DNA of 64,000 nt from Paractinoplanes maris (GCF_023544465.1 NZ_JALPVL010000001.1:62001-126000), one strand, 5' to 3'; counted from the stretch's first letter, positions 21,056 through 30,476 are shown. Made by a program: numbers and translations. Notes: generated by a model not told the origin, from the letters alone.

Positions 21056-21371
21056 TTCGCGGTATCCCCTCAATGTCGCTCAATCGGATCCGCCACCGAC
21101 GCAGATCGAGGAGCTGTCGCGATGGCGTGCCCACCTGGTGCCTTCACCCGGTGTGGTCATGCCATCGTGTCAGCTCGACGCCACCGACGTCACGTGACCT
21201 CGGGGGGATCTCAGGGTGACCCCCACGCTACGAGGCTACGCGCTCCCCCGGCTCGGGGTCGATCCCGAGGGACCGTCCCCGATGAGTCACAGCAAGCGCA
21301 CAGTCGACCGACAGAAAACGGGCCGGGTCCGCTCACGAGGAGCAGGCTCGGCCCGGTCGGGGACCTTCTTG
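21056..21371. other. 316-bp clgR-pspA intergenic region
   Basis: No gene is visible. It holds the clgR terminator (21315-21355) and a C/G-rich stretch with several short dyads upstream of pspA. I looked for a ClgR box of the Corynebacterium form (CGCY-N-A-N-RGCG) and found only partial matches such as TCGCGATGGCG near 21118-21128, so control of pspA by ClgR is not shown by sequence. Confidence 0.6.
21315..21355 (-). terminator. intrinsic terminator after clgR
   Basis: On the minus strand a CGGGCCG / CGGCCCG 7-bp stem with an inner GCTC/GAGC pairing is followed immediately by TTTTC, about 17 bases after the clgR stop codon. The layout is that of a factor-independent terminator, which would separate clgR and pspA transcripts. 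Confidence 0.65.
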
Positions 21372-21767
21372 TCAAGCGGCGTAGACGACGTCGCGTTGGG
21401 GCTTGCGCGTCGCGTGCAGCGTCGCCTTGAGGGGCTCACGACGGACCGAGACGGAGACATCCCCGTCGGCCGCCTTGGCCTTCTGGGCCCGAGCCGACTC
21501 GGCGTCGACCGGCACCAGCACGCCGTCCATGCCCTCGGCGAGCGACAGCGTGCCGCTGACCTCGCCGAGCAACTCGGAGAGCCGTGCGCCGAGCGCCTCA
21601 CAGATGGCGGCCAGCAGCTCGCTGGACGCTTCCTTCTGACCGCGCTCGATCTCGGACAGGTAGCCCAGGCTGACATTCGCGGCGGTGGACACCTCGCGCA
21701 GCGTGCGGTGCTGCCCCTGCCGGCGCGCCCTCAGTGCGTCGCCGATAACCCGGCGTAGCAGGACCAT
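21372..21767 (-). CDS. clgR: ClgR, XRE-type regulator of Clp protease and stress genes
   Basis: A 131-residue helix-turn-helix protein. It starts [19 protein letters not shown] and has the signature [24 protein letters not shown] followed by [16 protein letters not shown], nearly diagnostic of ClgR (compare Rv2745c). ClgR activates clpP, clpC, lon and, in mycobacteria, pspA. The C-terminus ends VVYAA, resembling a Clp degron; ClgR is known to be a Clp substrate in Streptomyces and Corynebacterium. A strong AGGAGGAGG precedes the ATG at 21767. Confidence 0.93.
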   Translation of the reverse strand: MVLLRRVIGDALRARRQGQHRTLREVSTAANVSLGYLSEIERGQKEASSELLAAICEALGARLSELLGEVSGTLSLAEGMDGVLVPVDAESARAQKAKAADGDVSVSVRREPLKATLHATRKPQRDVVYAA

Positions 21768-21860
21768 GGCACCTCCTCCTGCGGCGGGGCCACCGGCATG
21801 CGCCGGAGGCTTCCCGCAACCGTACCCGCTGCCGGCCGGACCGACATACCGCCCCGCCGA

Positions 21861-21890
21861 ATTACGGGACAGCCCGACAGCGGGGCTTCC
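21861..21890 (-). promoter_or_regulatory. possible stress-sigma promoter of clgR
   Basis: Read on the minus strand: GGAAGC, 18 bases, CGTAAT, about 94 bases upstream of the clgR start. It loosely resembles SigE-type promoters, and mycobacterial clgR is SigE-regulated. It is flanked by GCCCCGC/GCGGGGC arms. Weak evidence. Confidence 0.25.
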
Positions 21891-21925
21891 GTGTAACCAC
21901 TGGGGTCACTGTGACATTCCCCAGC

Positions 21926-22429
21926 TCACACGACGGCCGGGGCGTTCTGAATACAGTCTGAGAGCAGGAGTAGCGCGCTCGTCACACTTTCCGTCCGGAT
22001 GGCCTCACGATTTCCGTCGAGCCGCAGCTCGCGCACTTCGGTGCCGGCCGCGCCGGCCACCGCCACATAGACCAGGCCGACCGGCTTGCCGTCCTGCGGC
22101 TCGGGCCCGGCCACCCCGGTCGTGGCCACCCCCCAGTCGGCTTCGCAGCGTTCCCGGGCGCCCCGGGCCAGCGCCACGGCGACGTCGGGGTCGACCGGTC
22201 CCCGGTCGTCGAGCAGGCTTTGCGGCACGCCGGCCAGGGTGTGCTTCAAGGCAGTGGCGTAGACGACGAAGCCGCCCCGGTAGACCGCGCTCACCCCCGG
22301 GATCTCGACCACGGTCGCGGCCACCAGGCCACCGGTCAGGGACTCGGCGGTGGCGAACGTCTCGTGGCGCTCGACCAGCCGGTGCACAGCCGCCGCGGCG
22401 GCAACGCTGATGCTTGTCACGGCGGACAA
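21926..22429 (-). CDS. cinA: CinA C-terminal-domain protein (NMN amidase, PncC-like)
   Basis: A 167-residue stand-alone CinA C-terminal domain. Conserved features are TAESLTGGLV (27-36) with the catalytic Ser, YRGGFVVYATALK, TGVAGPEPQDGKPVGLVYVA and the terminal helix. Such proteins deamidate nicotinamide mononucleotide in pyridine-nucleotide salvage. The TTG at 22429 follows directly on the pgsA stop codon (TAG-TTG), suggesting coupling; a GTG three codons later (22420) is an alternative start. No FAD/molybdopterin-like N-terminal domain is present. Confidence 0.85.
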   Translation of the reverse strand: MSAVTSISVAAAAAVHRLVERHETFATAESLTGGLVAATVVEIPGVSAVYRGGFVVYATALKHTLAGVPQSLLDDRGPVDPDVAVALARGARERCEADWGVATTGVAGPEPQDGKPVGLVYVAVAGAAGTEVRELRLDGNREAIRTESVTSALLLLSDCIQNAPAVV

Positions 22430-23038
22430 CTACCCGTTCGGGTCGGCGGTATGCCGGGCATTTCGCCGCAAACGCAGCGCTTCGACCACATAGTCCACAC
22501 CGGTCACGACCGTCACGATGGTGGCGGCGCCCATCAGCACCACGCCCACGACGTCGAACGGCTCCGGGACGGGCCACAGATACCAGGCGATGGCGGCGAT
22601 CTGCAGCACGGTCTTGAGCTTGCCGCCGCGGCTGGCCGGGATGATGCCGTACCGGATCACCCAGAACCGCAGCCCGGTGATGCCCCACTCGCGGACGAGG
22701 ATGAGCACCGTCACCCACCACGGGAGCCGGTCGTAGATCGAGAGCAGCACCAGCGCCGTGCCGGTGAGGGCCTTGTCGGCGATCGGGTCGGCGACCTTGC
22801 CGAACGAGGTGACCAGCGACCAGCGCCGGGCGATCCAGCCGTCCACGAAGTCGGTCGCCGAGGCCACGCAGAACACCAGGCAGGTCACGATGCGGGCACC
22901 GGTGCCGGTGAGCTGCGACGAGACCACGAGCCCGAGGAACACCGGGACCAGCACGATCCGCACCACGGTCAGGACGTTCGCCATGTTGTAGGGCGAGACC
23001 GTCCGGGGCGCGGTCACCGGGACCGGCTCGTCGGTCAC
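22430..23038 (-). CDS. pgsA: CDP-diacylglycerol-glycerol-3-phosphate 3-phosphatidyltransferase
   Basis: A 202-residue integral membrane enzyme that makes phosphatidylglycerophosphate from CDP-diacylglycerol. The CDP-alcohol phosphotransferase motif D-x2-DG-x2-AR-x8-G-x3-D-x3-D is complete in [20 protein letters not shown] and the following ADPIAD (about 63-88). Several hydrophobic segments follow. GTG start at 23038 overlaps the rimO stop by four bases (GTGA). Related actinobacterial enzymes in this position (pgsA3 region) can have other alcohol acceptors, so substrate is by family. Confidence 0.9.
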   Translation of the reverse strand: MTDEPVPVTAPRTVSPYNMANVLTVVRIVLVPVFLGLVVSSQLTGTGARIVTCLVFCVASATDFVDGWIARRWSLVTSFGKVADPIADKALTGTALVLLSIYDRLPWWVTVLILVREWGITGLRFWVIRYGIIPASRGGKLKTVLQIAAIAWYLWPVPEPFDVVGVVLMGAATIVTVVTGVDYVVEALRLRRNARHTADPNG

Positions 23039-24495
23039 CGCGGGGACACCGGTGCCGCTGAGATCATCTCGACCGGCACGGCCACCAGGTCGACGCCCTC
23101 GGTCGCGGTGACCCGAGCTCGCACGAAGTCGCCCGGGCGCAACGCGGCCAGATCGGCCCCGCCATCACCGGCGACCAGGGTCGTCGAGCCGTCGACCTCG
23201 GGCGCCTGGTGCTCGGCGCGGCCCTCGATCTCGCCGTGCTCGACCGTGTCGACCAGCACCTCCACGATCGAGCCGAGCCGCTCCTCGGCCCGCTGGGCGC
23301 AGAGCTCGTCGGCCAGCGTGACAACCCGGTCGTACCGCTTCTTGATCGTGTCCTCGCGGACCTTCTTGTCGAGCCCGGCCGCCTCGGTGCCGTCCTCGTC
23401 GCTGTAGTCGAAGACCCCGATGGCGTCGAGCCGCGCCTCGGAGAGGAAGCGCACCAGCTCGTCGACGTCGGCGCGGGTCTCGCCGGGGAAGCCGACGATG
23501 AAGTTGCTGCGGGCGCCGGCCGCGGGGGCGAGCTTGCGGGCCGAGTCGAGCAGCTCGAGGAACCGCTCGGTGGAGCCGAAACGGCGCATGCGGCGCAGCA
23601 CCGGCTCGCTCGAGTGCTGGAACGAGAGGTCGAAGTAGGGCGCGACGCCCGGGGTGCCGGCGATCGCCTCGACCAGGCCGGGGCGGGTCTCGGCGGGCTG
23701 CAGATAGCTGGCCCGCACCCGGACGATCCCGTCGACCGCGGCCAGCTGCGGGAGGAGCTTCTCGAGCAGCCGCGGGTCGCCCAGATCCTTCCCGTACGAC
23801 GTGCTGTTCTCACTCACCAGCACGAGCTCGCGGACGCCCGACTTGGCCAGCCACTCGGCCTCGGCCAGCAGCTCCTGGGGGTCGCGCGAGACGAAGGCGC
23901 CGCGGAAGGCCGGGATGGCGCAGAACGCGCATTTGCGGTCGCAGCCGCTGGCCAGCTTGAGGCTCGCAACCGGTCCGTTGTCGAGCCGGCGGCGCAGCAC
24001 CGGGCGCAGGTGGGCCGGGGTGTGCTCGTCGACGGTGGCGTGCCCGGGAATGACGACCTTGGCCGCCTGCCGCTGGACCGGGGTGATCGGCAGCAGCTCG
24101 CGCCGGTCGCGCGGGGTGTGGGCGTCGAAGCGCTCGCCGGCCAGCACGCCGTCGAGCCGGGCGGCGATGTCGGTGTAGTCGTCGAAGCCGAGCACCGCCT
24201 GCGCCTCGGGCAGGCTCTCGGCCAGCTCGCGACCGTACCGCTCGGCCATGCACCCGGCGGCGACGACCTTGGCCCCCGTGTCGGCCGCGGCCAGCAGCGT
24301 CTCGATGGAGTCCTGCTTCGCCTTCTCGACGAAGCCACAGGTGTTGACCAGCACCACATCGGCGCCGGCGGCATCGGTGCTCACCTGCCAGCCACCCTCG
24401 TCGAGGCGGGCCGCGAGCTCTTCCGAGTCGACCTCGTTACGGGCACATCCGAGAGTGAGCAGGGCGACACGGCGGGAGGAAGGAGTTACCGACAC
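23035..24495 (-). CDS. rimO: ribosomal protein S12 methylthiotransferase RimO
   Basis: A 486-residue radical SAM enzyme that methylthiolates Asp of ribosomal protein S12. The N-terminal UPF0004 domain has three cluster cysteines (TLGCARNE C17, NTCGF C53, GCMAERY C82), the radical SAM domain has CDRKCAFC (185-192), and a TRAM domain closes the protein (about 415-480). It is 30-40 residues longer than E. coli RimO. GTG start at 24495. It heads the minus-strand run rimO-pgsA-cinA, and ftsK lies further upstream across the convergent GT-C gene. Confidence 0.93.
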   Translation of the reverse strand: MSVTPSSRRVALLTLGCARNEVDSEELAARLDEGGWQVSTDAAGADVVLVNTCGFVEKAKQDSIETLLAAADTGAKVVAAGCMAERYGRELAESLPEAQAVLGFDDYTDIAARLDGVLAGERFDAHTPRDRRELLPITPVQRQAAKVVIPGHATVDEHTPAHLRPVLRRRLDNGPVASLKLASGCDRKCAFCAIPAFRGAFVSRDPQELLAEAEWLAKSGVRELVLVSENSTSYGKDLGDPRLLEKLLPQLAAVDGIVRVRASYLQPAETRPGLVEAIAGTPGVAPYFDLSFQHSSEPVLRRMRRFGSTERFLELLDSARKLAPAAGARSNFIVGFPGETRADVDELVRFLSEARLDAIGVFDYSDEDGTEAAGLDKKVREDTIKKRYDRVVTLADELCAQRAEERLGSIVEVLVDTVEHGEIEGRAEHQAPEVDGSTTLVAGDGGADLAALRPGDFVRARVTATEGVDLVAVPVEMISAAPVSPR

Positions 24496-24576
24496 CCGAC
24501 CAGGTTAGCCGGGTTCGGTTCCCTGCTCACCCGCGCACTGATCCGACCGGGCCCCGCAGCCGTATCCCTGGGTGCC

Positions 24577-25797
24577 ATGCAGACTGCCAAGAAGACTCCG
24601 CCGCACGCTGAAGCCCTGCTCATCGCCGCGCTCGTCGTGATCGCGATCCTGGTCCGCTGGGTGGGTTTCCGCGAAAAGACCACCGACATGAGCATCTTCT
24701 TCTCGTGGTACCACCAGCTCGGCCGGGCCGGGGGCTGGCGCGGGATCGGGGCCGAGGTCGGCAACTACAACGCGCCGTTCCTCTATCTGCTCGCCTTCAC
24801 GCTCTATCTGCCCGGGCCGCTGATCCTCAAGATCAAGGCGATCTGGGTGATCTTCGACGTCGTGCTGGCGTTCTTCGCCTACCGGATCGTCGGGCTGCGG
24901 TGGCCGGCCAGCCGCATCCCGATGGCCGCGGCGCTGGTGGTCGTGCTGCTGCCTACCGTGGTGCTCAACGCGTCGTTCTGGGGGCAGATCGACGCGATGT
25001 GGGCCGCGCCGGCCCTGGGCGGGGTCTATTACCTGCTGCGCGGCAAACCCTGGTGGGGAGTGGCCCTGTGCGGCGTCGCGCTCGCCATGAAACCGCAGGG
25101 GATCTTCATCTTCCCGCTGCTGCTGCTGCTCGTCCTGGCCGGCCGGATTCCCTGGCGTACGCTCCTGGCCGCTCCCGCCGCCTATCTGGTGCTCGACCTG
25201 CCGGCGATCGCGTTCGGCCGCAACCCGATCGAGCTGCTCACGATCTACAGCATGGATCGGCAGGCCCGCAACGTGCCGGAGCTGAGCCTGCGCGCCCCCA
25301 ACGTGTTCGCCCTGATGCCCGGCGGCCCCCGCGAGGACACCCTGCGCATGCTCGGCTACCTGTTCGCGGCGGCGGTCGTGATCGGGGTCATCTACGTGCT
25401 GATCGCCCGGGCGGTCGAGCTGACCCCGGAGCGCATCGTGCTGGCCGCCGCCCTGTTCTCGATCCTGATGCCGTTCCTGCTGCCCGGCATGCACGAGCGC
25501 TACTTCTTCCTGGCCGACGTGCTCACCGTGGTGCTGGTGATGTTCCTGCCGCGTCTCTGGTACGTGCCACTGCTGGTGCAGGCGGCTTCCCTGCTCTCCT
25601 ATCAGCCGTACCTGTTCGGCCGGGTCGTCGCCGTCCTGCCCACCATCGCCGCCCTGCTGATGCTGGCCGCCCTGCTCATCCTGGCCCACCAGCTGTTGAG
25701 CCCGGCCTTTCGGAAGGACCCGTTGGAGGAGGAGCTCGAGGCTCTTACTCGTCCACCCGCAGCGAGGCCAGCGCCTCTTCCAGCTCGTCGGGCTTGA
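24577..25797 (+). CDS. polytopic GT-C-like glycosyltransferase (GT87-type) candidate
   Basis: A 406-residue protein with about ten hydrophobic segments from residue 13 onward. The first extracytoplasmic loop holds REKTTDMSIFFSWYHQL with an Asp suitable as the GT-C catalytic residue, then NYNAPFLYLL; later there are WGQIDAMWAAPAL, MKPQGIF and PGMHERYFF, which recur in GT87/mannosyltransferase-like membrane proteins using polyprenyl-phosphate sugars. I cannot assign a substrate. The only plus-strand gene in this stretch, its 3' end overlaps the ftsK stop region by 53 bases. The C-terminus is Pro/Ala/Arg-rich (PPAARPAPLPARRA) and falls in the overlap, so it may be a recent extension. Confidence 0.7.
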   Translation: MQTAKKTPPHAEALLIAALVVIAILVRWVGFREKTTDMSIFFSWYHQLGRAGGWRGIGAEVGNYNAPFLYLLAFTLYLPGPLILKIKAIWVIFDVVLAFFAYRIVGLRWPASRIPMAAALVVVLLPTVVLNASFWGQIDAMWAAPALGGVYYLLRGKPWWGVALCGVALAMKPQGIFIFPLLLLLVLAGRIPWRTLLAAPAAYLVLDLPAIAFGRNPIELLTIYSMDRQARNVPELSLRAPNVFALMPGGPREDTLRMLGYLFAAAVVIGVIYVLIARAVELTPERIVLAAALFSILMPFLLPGMHERYFFLADVLTVVLVMFLPRLWYVPLLVQAASLLSYQPYLFGRVVAVLPTIAALLMLAALLILAHQLLSPAFRKDPLEEELEALTRPPAARPAPLPARRA

Positions 25798-28282
25798 CCA
25801 GCACGTCGCGGGCCTTGCTGCCCTCGGACGGTCCGACGATGCCGCGGGTCTCCATCAGGTCCATCAGCCGGCCGGCCTTGGCGAAACCCACCCGCAGCTT
25901 GCGCTGAAGCATCGAGGTCGACCCGAACTGGCTGGTCACGACCAGCTCGATCGCCTGGATCAGCACCGCCAGGTCGTCGCCGATCTCCTCGTCGATCTGC
26001 TTCTTCTTGCTGACCGGGGCCTCGGTGACGTCCTCGCGGAACTCCGGCTCGCGCTGGTCCTTGCAGAACTTGACGACGTCGGCGATCTCTTTCTCGTCGA
26101 CCCAGGCGCCCTGGATGCGCACCGGCTTCGAGGCGCCCATCGGCAGGAAGAGACCGTCGCCCCGGCCGAGCAGCTTCTCGGCGCCCGGCTGGTCGAGGAT
26201 GACCCGGCTGTCGGCCAGCGAGGACGTCGCGAAGGCGAGCCGGGACGGCACGTTGGCCTTGATCAGGCCGGTCACCACGTCGACCGACGGGCGCTGGGTG
26301 GCCAGCACCAGGTGGATGCCGGCGGCCCGGGCGAGCTGGGTGATGCGGACGACCGAGTCCTCGACGTCGCGCGGCGCCACCATCATCAGGTCGGCCAGCT
26401 CGTCGATGATGACCAGCAGGTACGGGTACGGCTTCATGACCCGCTCGCTGCCGGGCGGCGCGGTGATCTCGCCGCTGCGCACCTTACGGTTGAAGTCGTC
26501 GAGGTGGCGCACCCCGTTGGCCGCGAGGTCGTCGTAGCGCATGTCCATCTCGCGGACGACCCACTCGAGGGCGTCGGCGGCCTTCTTCGGATTGGTGATG
26601 ATCGGCGTGACGAGGTGCGGGATGCCCTCGTACGCGGTCATCTCCACCCGTTTCGGGTCGACCAGCAGCAGCCGGACCTCGTCCGGCGTGGCCCGGGTCA
26701 GCAGTGAGACCAGCAGCGTGTTGAGGCAGGAGCTCTTGCCGGCGCCGGTCGCGCCCGCGATCAGGATGTGCGGCATCTTGGCCAGGTTGGCCACCACGAA
26801 GCCGCCCTCGATGTCCTTGCCCAGCGCGACCAGCATCGGGTGGTGGTCGGCGGTGGCCGCCCGCGAGCGCAGCACGTCGCCGAGCGCGACGTTCTCGGGG
26901 TCGGTGTTGGGGATCTCGACGCCGACCGCGCTCTTGCCGGGGATCGGGCTCAGGATCCGCACGTCGGGCGACTTCACCGCGTACGCGATGTTGCGCGACA
27001 GCTGGGTGATCCGCTCGACCTTGGTGCCGGGGCCGATCTCCACCTCGTACCGGGTGACGGTCGGCCCCCGGGTGAAGCCGGTGACCTCGGCGTCGACGTT
27101 GAACTGGTCGAACACCCCGGTCAGGGCGGCCATGATCTCGTCGTTGGCCCGGCTGCGGGATTTCGGCGGTGAGCCCTTGCCGAGCAGTGAGGGCGGCGGC
27201 AGGCGGTAGTCGCCGGCCACCGAGCTGATCTCGAGCTGCTCGGCCCGGGTGGGCAGCGGCTCCGAGTGATCGGGCGGCGCCGGCACCGGCTTCTTGCGGC
27301 TGGCCGGGACCTTGGGCACGGCCACCGTGTCGTGCAGGAGGAAGTCGTCCTCGGCGGCGGCCGGCTCGTCCTCGGGGGCGAGGCCGATGTCGGACAGCGA
27401 GCCCTGGCGGCGCCGCGACGGGCGGCGCTTCTTGGCCGGCTCCTCGTCGCTGTCACCCAGCGCGTCGTCGTCCAGCTCGGGGGTGGGCAGCGGGGCGCGC
27501 TCGGTCGAACGGCCCAGCAGCACGTCGACCAGCAGCAGCACCCGCTCGGGAATCTTGTTGATCGGGGTGGCCGTGATGACCAGCAGGCCGAAGACGAAGA
27601 GCAGGACGAGCAGCGGCACCGCCACCCAGGCCGTCACCGCCCGTTCGAGCAGGGCCCCGAAGGCATAACCGAGCAGGCCGCCCGCCTTGTCCATGGCGAT
27701 GCCGTCGGCCGGGCGCTGCGAGACGTGCAGCAGCGCGGCGGTGGAGATGACGATCGCCGTCCAGCCGACCAGGGTGCGGCCGCGGTGCTCGGGGTCGGCC
27801 GGCTTGCGCATCAGGCGTACGGCGCCGTAGAGAAGCAGCAGCGGGAGCAGCACGGCCAGGCCGCCCAGGAACAGGTGGGTCGAGTCGGCCAGCCACTTGC
27901 CGACCGGGCCCGCGCTGCCGAACCAGACCGCCACCCCGACCAGGATGGACAGGCCGAGCAGGAGCAGGCCGGCCCCGTCGCGGCGATGCTCGGGATCGAT
28001 CTCCTTGGCCGTGGCGGCCTGGCGCCCGACTCCGCGGGCGGCCCAGCCGACACTGTGGGCCAGTCCCATCCAGAGAGCGCCCAGGCCGCGGCCGACACCG
28101 GTCGCGAGCGCGGAGCCCACGGTGGGCCGGGCGCGGGCGGCCGAGCGGGAGCGGGCGGCCGGACGGGCCGATTTGCGCGCGGGCTGCCGGGCCGGCTGAC
28201 GGGCGGGCTGACGGGCACGGTTGGTCGCGGCACCGCGCGACGCGGCGCGGCCCCGGCTCGCCGGAGAGGTGCGGCCCGCCAT
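25745..28282 (-). CDS. ftsK: DNA translocase FtsK
   Basis: A large FtsK/SpoIIIE-type translocase of 845 residues (847 if it begins at the GTG at 28288). A basic Ala/Pro/Arg-rich N-terminus with RQPA repeats precedes four transmembrane segments (about 105-240), an acidic linker, and the motor: alpha domain from about 385, Walker A AGATGAGKSS (511-520 counted from the GTG), Walker B LLVIIDELADLMM, and a C-terminal winged-helix gamma domain (STSMLQRKLRVGFAKAGRLM) that reads KOPS-like DNA signs. It moves chromosomal DNA at division and aids dif recombination. It is divergent from the YbjN gene. Confidence 0.95.
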   Translation of the reverse strand: MAGRTSPASRGRAASRGAATNRARQPARQPARQPARKSARPAARSRSAARARPTVGSALATGVGRGLGALWMGLAHSVGWAARGVGRQAATAKEIDPEHRRDGAGLLLLGLSILVGVAVWFGSAGPVGKWLADSTHLFLGGLAVLLPLLLLYGAVRLMRKPADPEHRGRTLVGWTAIVISTAALLHVSQRPADGIAMDKAGGLLGYAFGALLERAVTAWVAVPLLVLLFVFGLLVITATPINKIPERVLLLVDVLLGRSTERAPLPTPELDDDALGDSDEEPAKKRRPSRRRQGSLSDIGLAPEDEPAAAEDDFLLHDTVAVPKVPASRKKPVPAPPDHSEPLPTRAEQLEISSVAGDYRLPPPSLLGKGSPPKSRSRANDEIMAALTGVFDQFNVDAEVTGFTRGPTVTRYEVEIGPGTKVERITQLSRNIAYAVKSPDVRILSPIPGKSAVGVEIPNTDPENVALGDVLRSRAATADHHPMLVALGKDIEGGFVVANLAKMPHILIAGATGAGKSSCLNTLLVSLLTRATPDEVRLLLVDPKRVEMTAYEGIPHLVTPIITNPKKAADALEWVVREMDMRYDDLAANGVRHLDDFNRKVRSGEITAPPGSERVMKPYPYLLVIIDELADLMMVAPRDVEDSVVRITQLARAAGIHLVLATQRPSVDVVTGLIKANVPSRLAFATSSLADSRVILDQPGAEKLLGRGDGLFLPMGASKPVRIQGAWVDEKEIADVVKFCKDQREPEFREDVTEAPVSKKKQIDEEIGDDLAVLIQAIELVVTSQFGSTSMLQRKLRVGFAKAGRLMDLMETRGIVGPSEGSKARDVLVKPDELEEALASLRVDE

Positions 28283-28344
28283 GGTCACACCGTAACGCCG
28301 CGATGCTCATGAATCCGGTAGGCGCACCGTCCTACTATCGGCGG

Positions 28345-28758
28345 GTGCAGCCCTTCACCAAAGAAATGATCACGGACGTACTCGACGCGCGCGAGTTCAA
28401 GTACTTCGAGGACGCCGACGGGGACATCGGCGGGAACTTCCAGGGCAACCTCATCTATTTCTTCCGCATCGGGCAGCAGCACGAAGTGCTCCAGGTCCGC
28501 ACGATGGTGCAGCACATGTTCGGGATGGAGGACGTCACCCGGCTCTACGAGTTCTGCAACTCGTGGAATCACGACCAGCTCTTCCCCAAGGCGTACGTGC
28601 ACGTCAACGACGACGGCACGGTGCTCGTGATCGGCGAGGTGATCGCCGACTGGGAGAAGGGCGTCACGCCCGAGCAGCTCGACCAGGTGCTGATCGCCGC
28701 GATCGCCACCAGCGTCCAGCTCGCCGTCGAGGTCGCCGAGCTGCGCCAGAAAGGCTGA
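28345..28758 (+). CDS. YbjN-domain protein (type III secretion chaperone-like fold)
   Basis: A 137-residue soluble protein, start taken at GTG 28345 (VQPFTKEMITDVLD); an ATG at 28303 would add 14 residues. Conserved YbjN features are the acidic EDADGDIGGNF, IYFFRIG, LYEFCNSWNHDQLFPKAYVHV and the ending helix. The family fold resembles type III secretion chaperones, but no secretion genes are near; in actinobacteria it is usually a cytoplasmic protein of unknown role. Divergent from ftsK; a strong terminator follows. Confidence 0.8.
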   Translation: MQPFTKEMITDVLDAREFKYFEDADGDIGGNFQGNLIYFFRIGQQHEVLQVRTMVQHMFGMEDVTRLYEFCNSWNHDQLFPKAYVHVNDDGTVLVIGEVIADWEKGVTPEQLDQVLIAAIATSVQLAVEVAELRQKG

Positions 28759-28765
28759 ATCGCAT

Positions 28766-28800
28766 CGATGCCGGGGAGCCTGATCGGCTCCCCGGCATCG
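28766..28800. terminator. perfect 15-bp bidirectional terminator hairpin
   Basis: CGATGCCGGGGAGCC, five-base loop TGATC, GGCTCCCCGGCATCG. It lies seven bases after the YbjN stop and 45 bases from the 3' end of the convergent protease gene. There is no U-run on either strand, but the 15-bp perfect GC stem between convergent genes strongly suggests a terminator for both. Confidence 0.8.
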
Positions 28801-28844
28801 TGAATGCGCTGACGCCACCTAGGCAGGGATGGCGGCGTGGCGCG

Positions 28845-30377
28845 TCACGGGGTGCTGAACCCCAGGTCGTACCCGCCGGTGCCGGAGGTGGCGACGACGA
28901 CGTACCGGTAGGTGCCGGAGCGGCCGTTGAAGGTCAGCTCCTTGTCGCCCGCGCCGGTGTCACTGGCCACCGTGCGGAAGCCCCGGTTGGTGAGCCGCTG
29001 GAGGAAGAGGTCGAAGTCGGCCCCCTCGGCCGCGGTCAGGCAGGCGGTCTGGGTGCCGGCGTTCGATCGGAAGGCGCCACCGTCGGGCTGAGCCTGCGCG
29101 GTGCGGGCCCGGGCCAGCTCGCCGCTGCGCTGCACGGCCTGGTCGGCACACGCGCCGGCCGACTCCGCGGGCGGCTCGGCACCCTCCTCGGCGGGCGGCT
29201 CGGCCGCCCCGCCCCCGCTGGTCACCAGCGTCAGGTCCTCGGCCGCGAGGATCTCGTTGACCGGCTGGAAGAACGTCTCGCCGCCGACCGTGCAGTCACC
29301 GGAGCCACCCGAGGTCATGCCCTGGGCCTGGTCGCCGCTGAGCCACGGACCGCCGGAGTCGCCGCCCTCGGCGCAGACGTCGGTGCGGGTCAGACCGGTG
29401 ACCGCCCCCTCGGGGTAGACCACCGTCTGGTTCTTGGCCAGGATCGTGCCGCACCGGGTACCGGTCGTCGAGCCGGAGCGGCAGACCGCCGCGCCCACCG
29501 GCGCCTCGGTGTTGCCGGCCACCGGCAGCTCGTTGCCCTCGAAGTCGTTGACCACCGCGCGCGGTGTCCAGTTGCCGTTGACCTCGACGAAGCCCATGTC
29601 GGCGTCACCCGGGAAGGTCGACGCGCGAACCGTGCCCTGGGCCTGCTGGTTGAAGCCGGTCGTGGTGGTGCCGACCGCGCCACAGTGGCCGGCCGTCACG
29701 AAGCCACCCTCGACCGAGAACCCGATCGAGCAGCGCGCCGTGCCACCGTCGACCGCGATGAAGTACGGGTCGGCGCCGCGCACATCGAACAGCGGCTTGG
29801 GCGAGGCCGTGCTGGTGACGACCTTCACCGCTGAACTGGCGACGCCGGCCGTGCGGGCCAGTCGCTTCGCCGCCTTGGTCTCGCCCGGCTTGGCCACGAC
29901 GACCAGCTTGTTGGTCGAGACCTCGACATACCACCCGGTGATGCCGTCCGCCTCGGACCGGACGGAGTCGAGCTTCTCCTTCGCTGTCACCAGCGACTGC
30001 TCACTCCGCTCGACCAGCACCGGCACCGCGCCGGCGGCCTTCACCGCGGCCTGCGCCCGGGCGTCGGTCACGGCGATCTTGAGTGTGTTGCCGTCGGTGG
30101 CGAGCCACGCGCCGCCGAAGTCGGCACCGGTCTGAGCGGCCAGCCTGGCGCTCACCCGGCTCGCCCACTTCGACCGCTGCAAGCGGGCCGTCGCCTGGTC
30201 GCCGTCCAGGCCCAGGTCGCGTTCCATCGCCGCAAGGATCTGCGCCGAGACGCCACCCGACTTGGTCGCGGTCTTGCTCGACGGCGTGGTGCCGGCCATC
30301 GACGGCAGCGTGAACGCCACCGCCGCTCCGCCCGCGACCACGACCGCCGCCGCCACGGCGATCCGTCTGCGCTGCAT
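28845..30377 (-). CDS. secreted S1-family serine protease (streptogrisin/alpha-lytic type)
   Basis: A 510-residue extracellular protease with an N-terminal signal helix (about 5-27), a pro-region of roughly 165 residues, and a chymotrypsin-like catalytic domain starting near 198 (VRGADPYFI). The triad is H231 (TAGHCG), D260 (GDADMGFV) and S341 (GGDSGGPW), with four further Cys for disulfides. A Glu/Pro-rich linker leads to a C-terminal domain of about 110 residues similar to pre-peptidase C-terminal beta-sandwich domains, possibly for substrate or wall binding. ATG at 30377. Lying between YbjN and rnj, it is an insertion relative to the mycobacterial backbone. Confidence 0.88.
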   Translation of the reverse strand: MQRRRIAVAAAVVVAGGAAVAFTLPSMAGTTPSSKTATKSGGVSAQILAAMERDLGLDGDQATARLQRSKWASRVSARLAAQTGADFGGAWLATDGNTLKIAVTDARAQAAVKAAGAVPVLVERSEQSLVTAKEKLDSVRSEADGITGWYVEVSTNKLVVVAKPGETKAAKRLARTAGVASSAVKVVTSTASPKPLFDVRGADPYFIAVDGGTARCSIGFSVEGGFVTAGHCGAVGTTTTGFNQQAQGTVRASTFPGDADMGFVEVNGNWTPRAVVNDFEGNELPVAGNTEAPVGAAVCRSGSTTGTRCGTILAKNQTVVYPEGAVTGLTRTDVCAEGGDSGGPWLSGDQAQGMTSGGSGDCTVGGETFFQPVNEILAAEDLTLVTSGGGAAEPPAEEGAEPPAESAGACADQAVQRSGELARARTAQAQPDGGAFRSNAGTQTACLTAAEGADFDLFLQRLTNRGFRTVASDTGAGDKELTFNGRSGTYRYVVVATSGTGGYDLGFSTP

Positions 30378-30396
30378 CTCCAGGTACTCCCCTCGC

Positions 30397-30423
30397 CACG
30401 GGTGCCGTGGGGGCGGCACCGTG
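30397..30423 (-). terminator. hairpin after rnj, before the protease gene
   Basis: GGTGCC / GGCACC with flanking CAC/GTG (one bulged G) and an 8-base loop. It sits downstream of the rnj stop and 20 bases upstream of the protease ATG on the same strand; it may end rnj mRNA or fold in the protease leader. Confidence 0.4.
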
Positions 30424-30476
30424 ACTGGAGATACGGGCGGAGGCAGCGAAAGGTTTAAATAGCCCGCCTATTCGCG

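Noticed and set aside
21118-21128. ClgR binding box upstream of pspA
   Set aside because: Matches the half-sites CGC/GCG but has the wrong centre length for the published consensus.
28303-28758. Type III secretion chaperone
   Set aside because: Only the YbjN fold resembles such chaperones; there are no secretion genes in the window and the family is common in actinobacteria.
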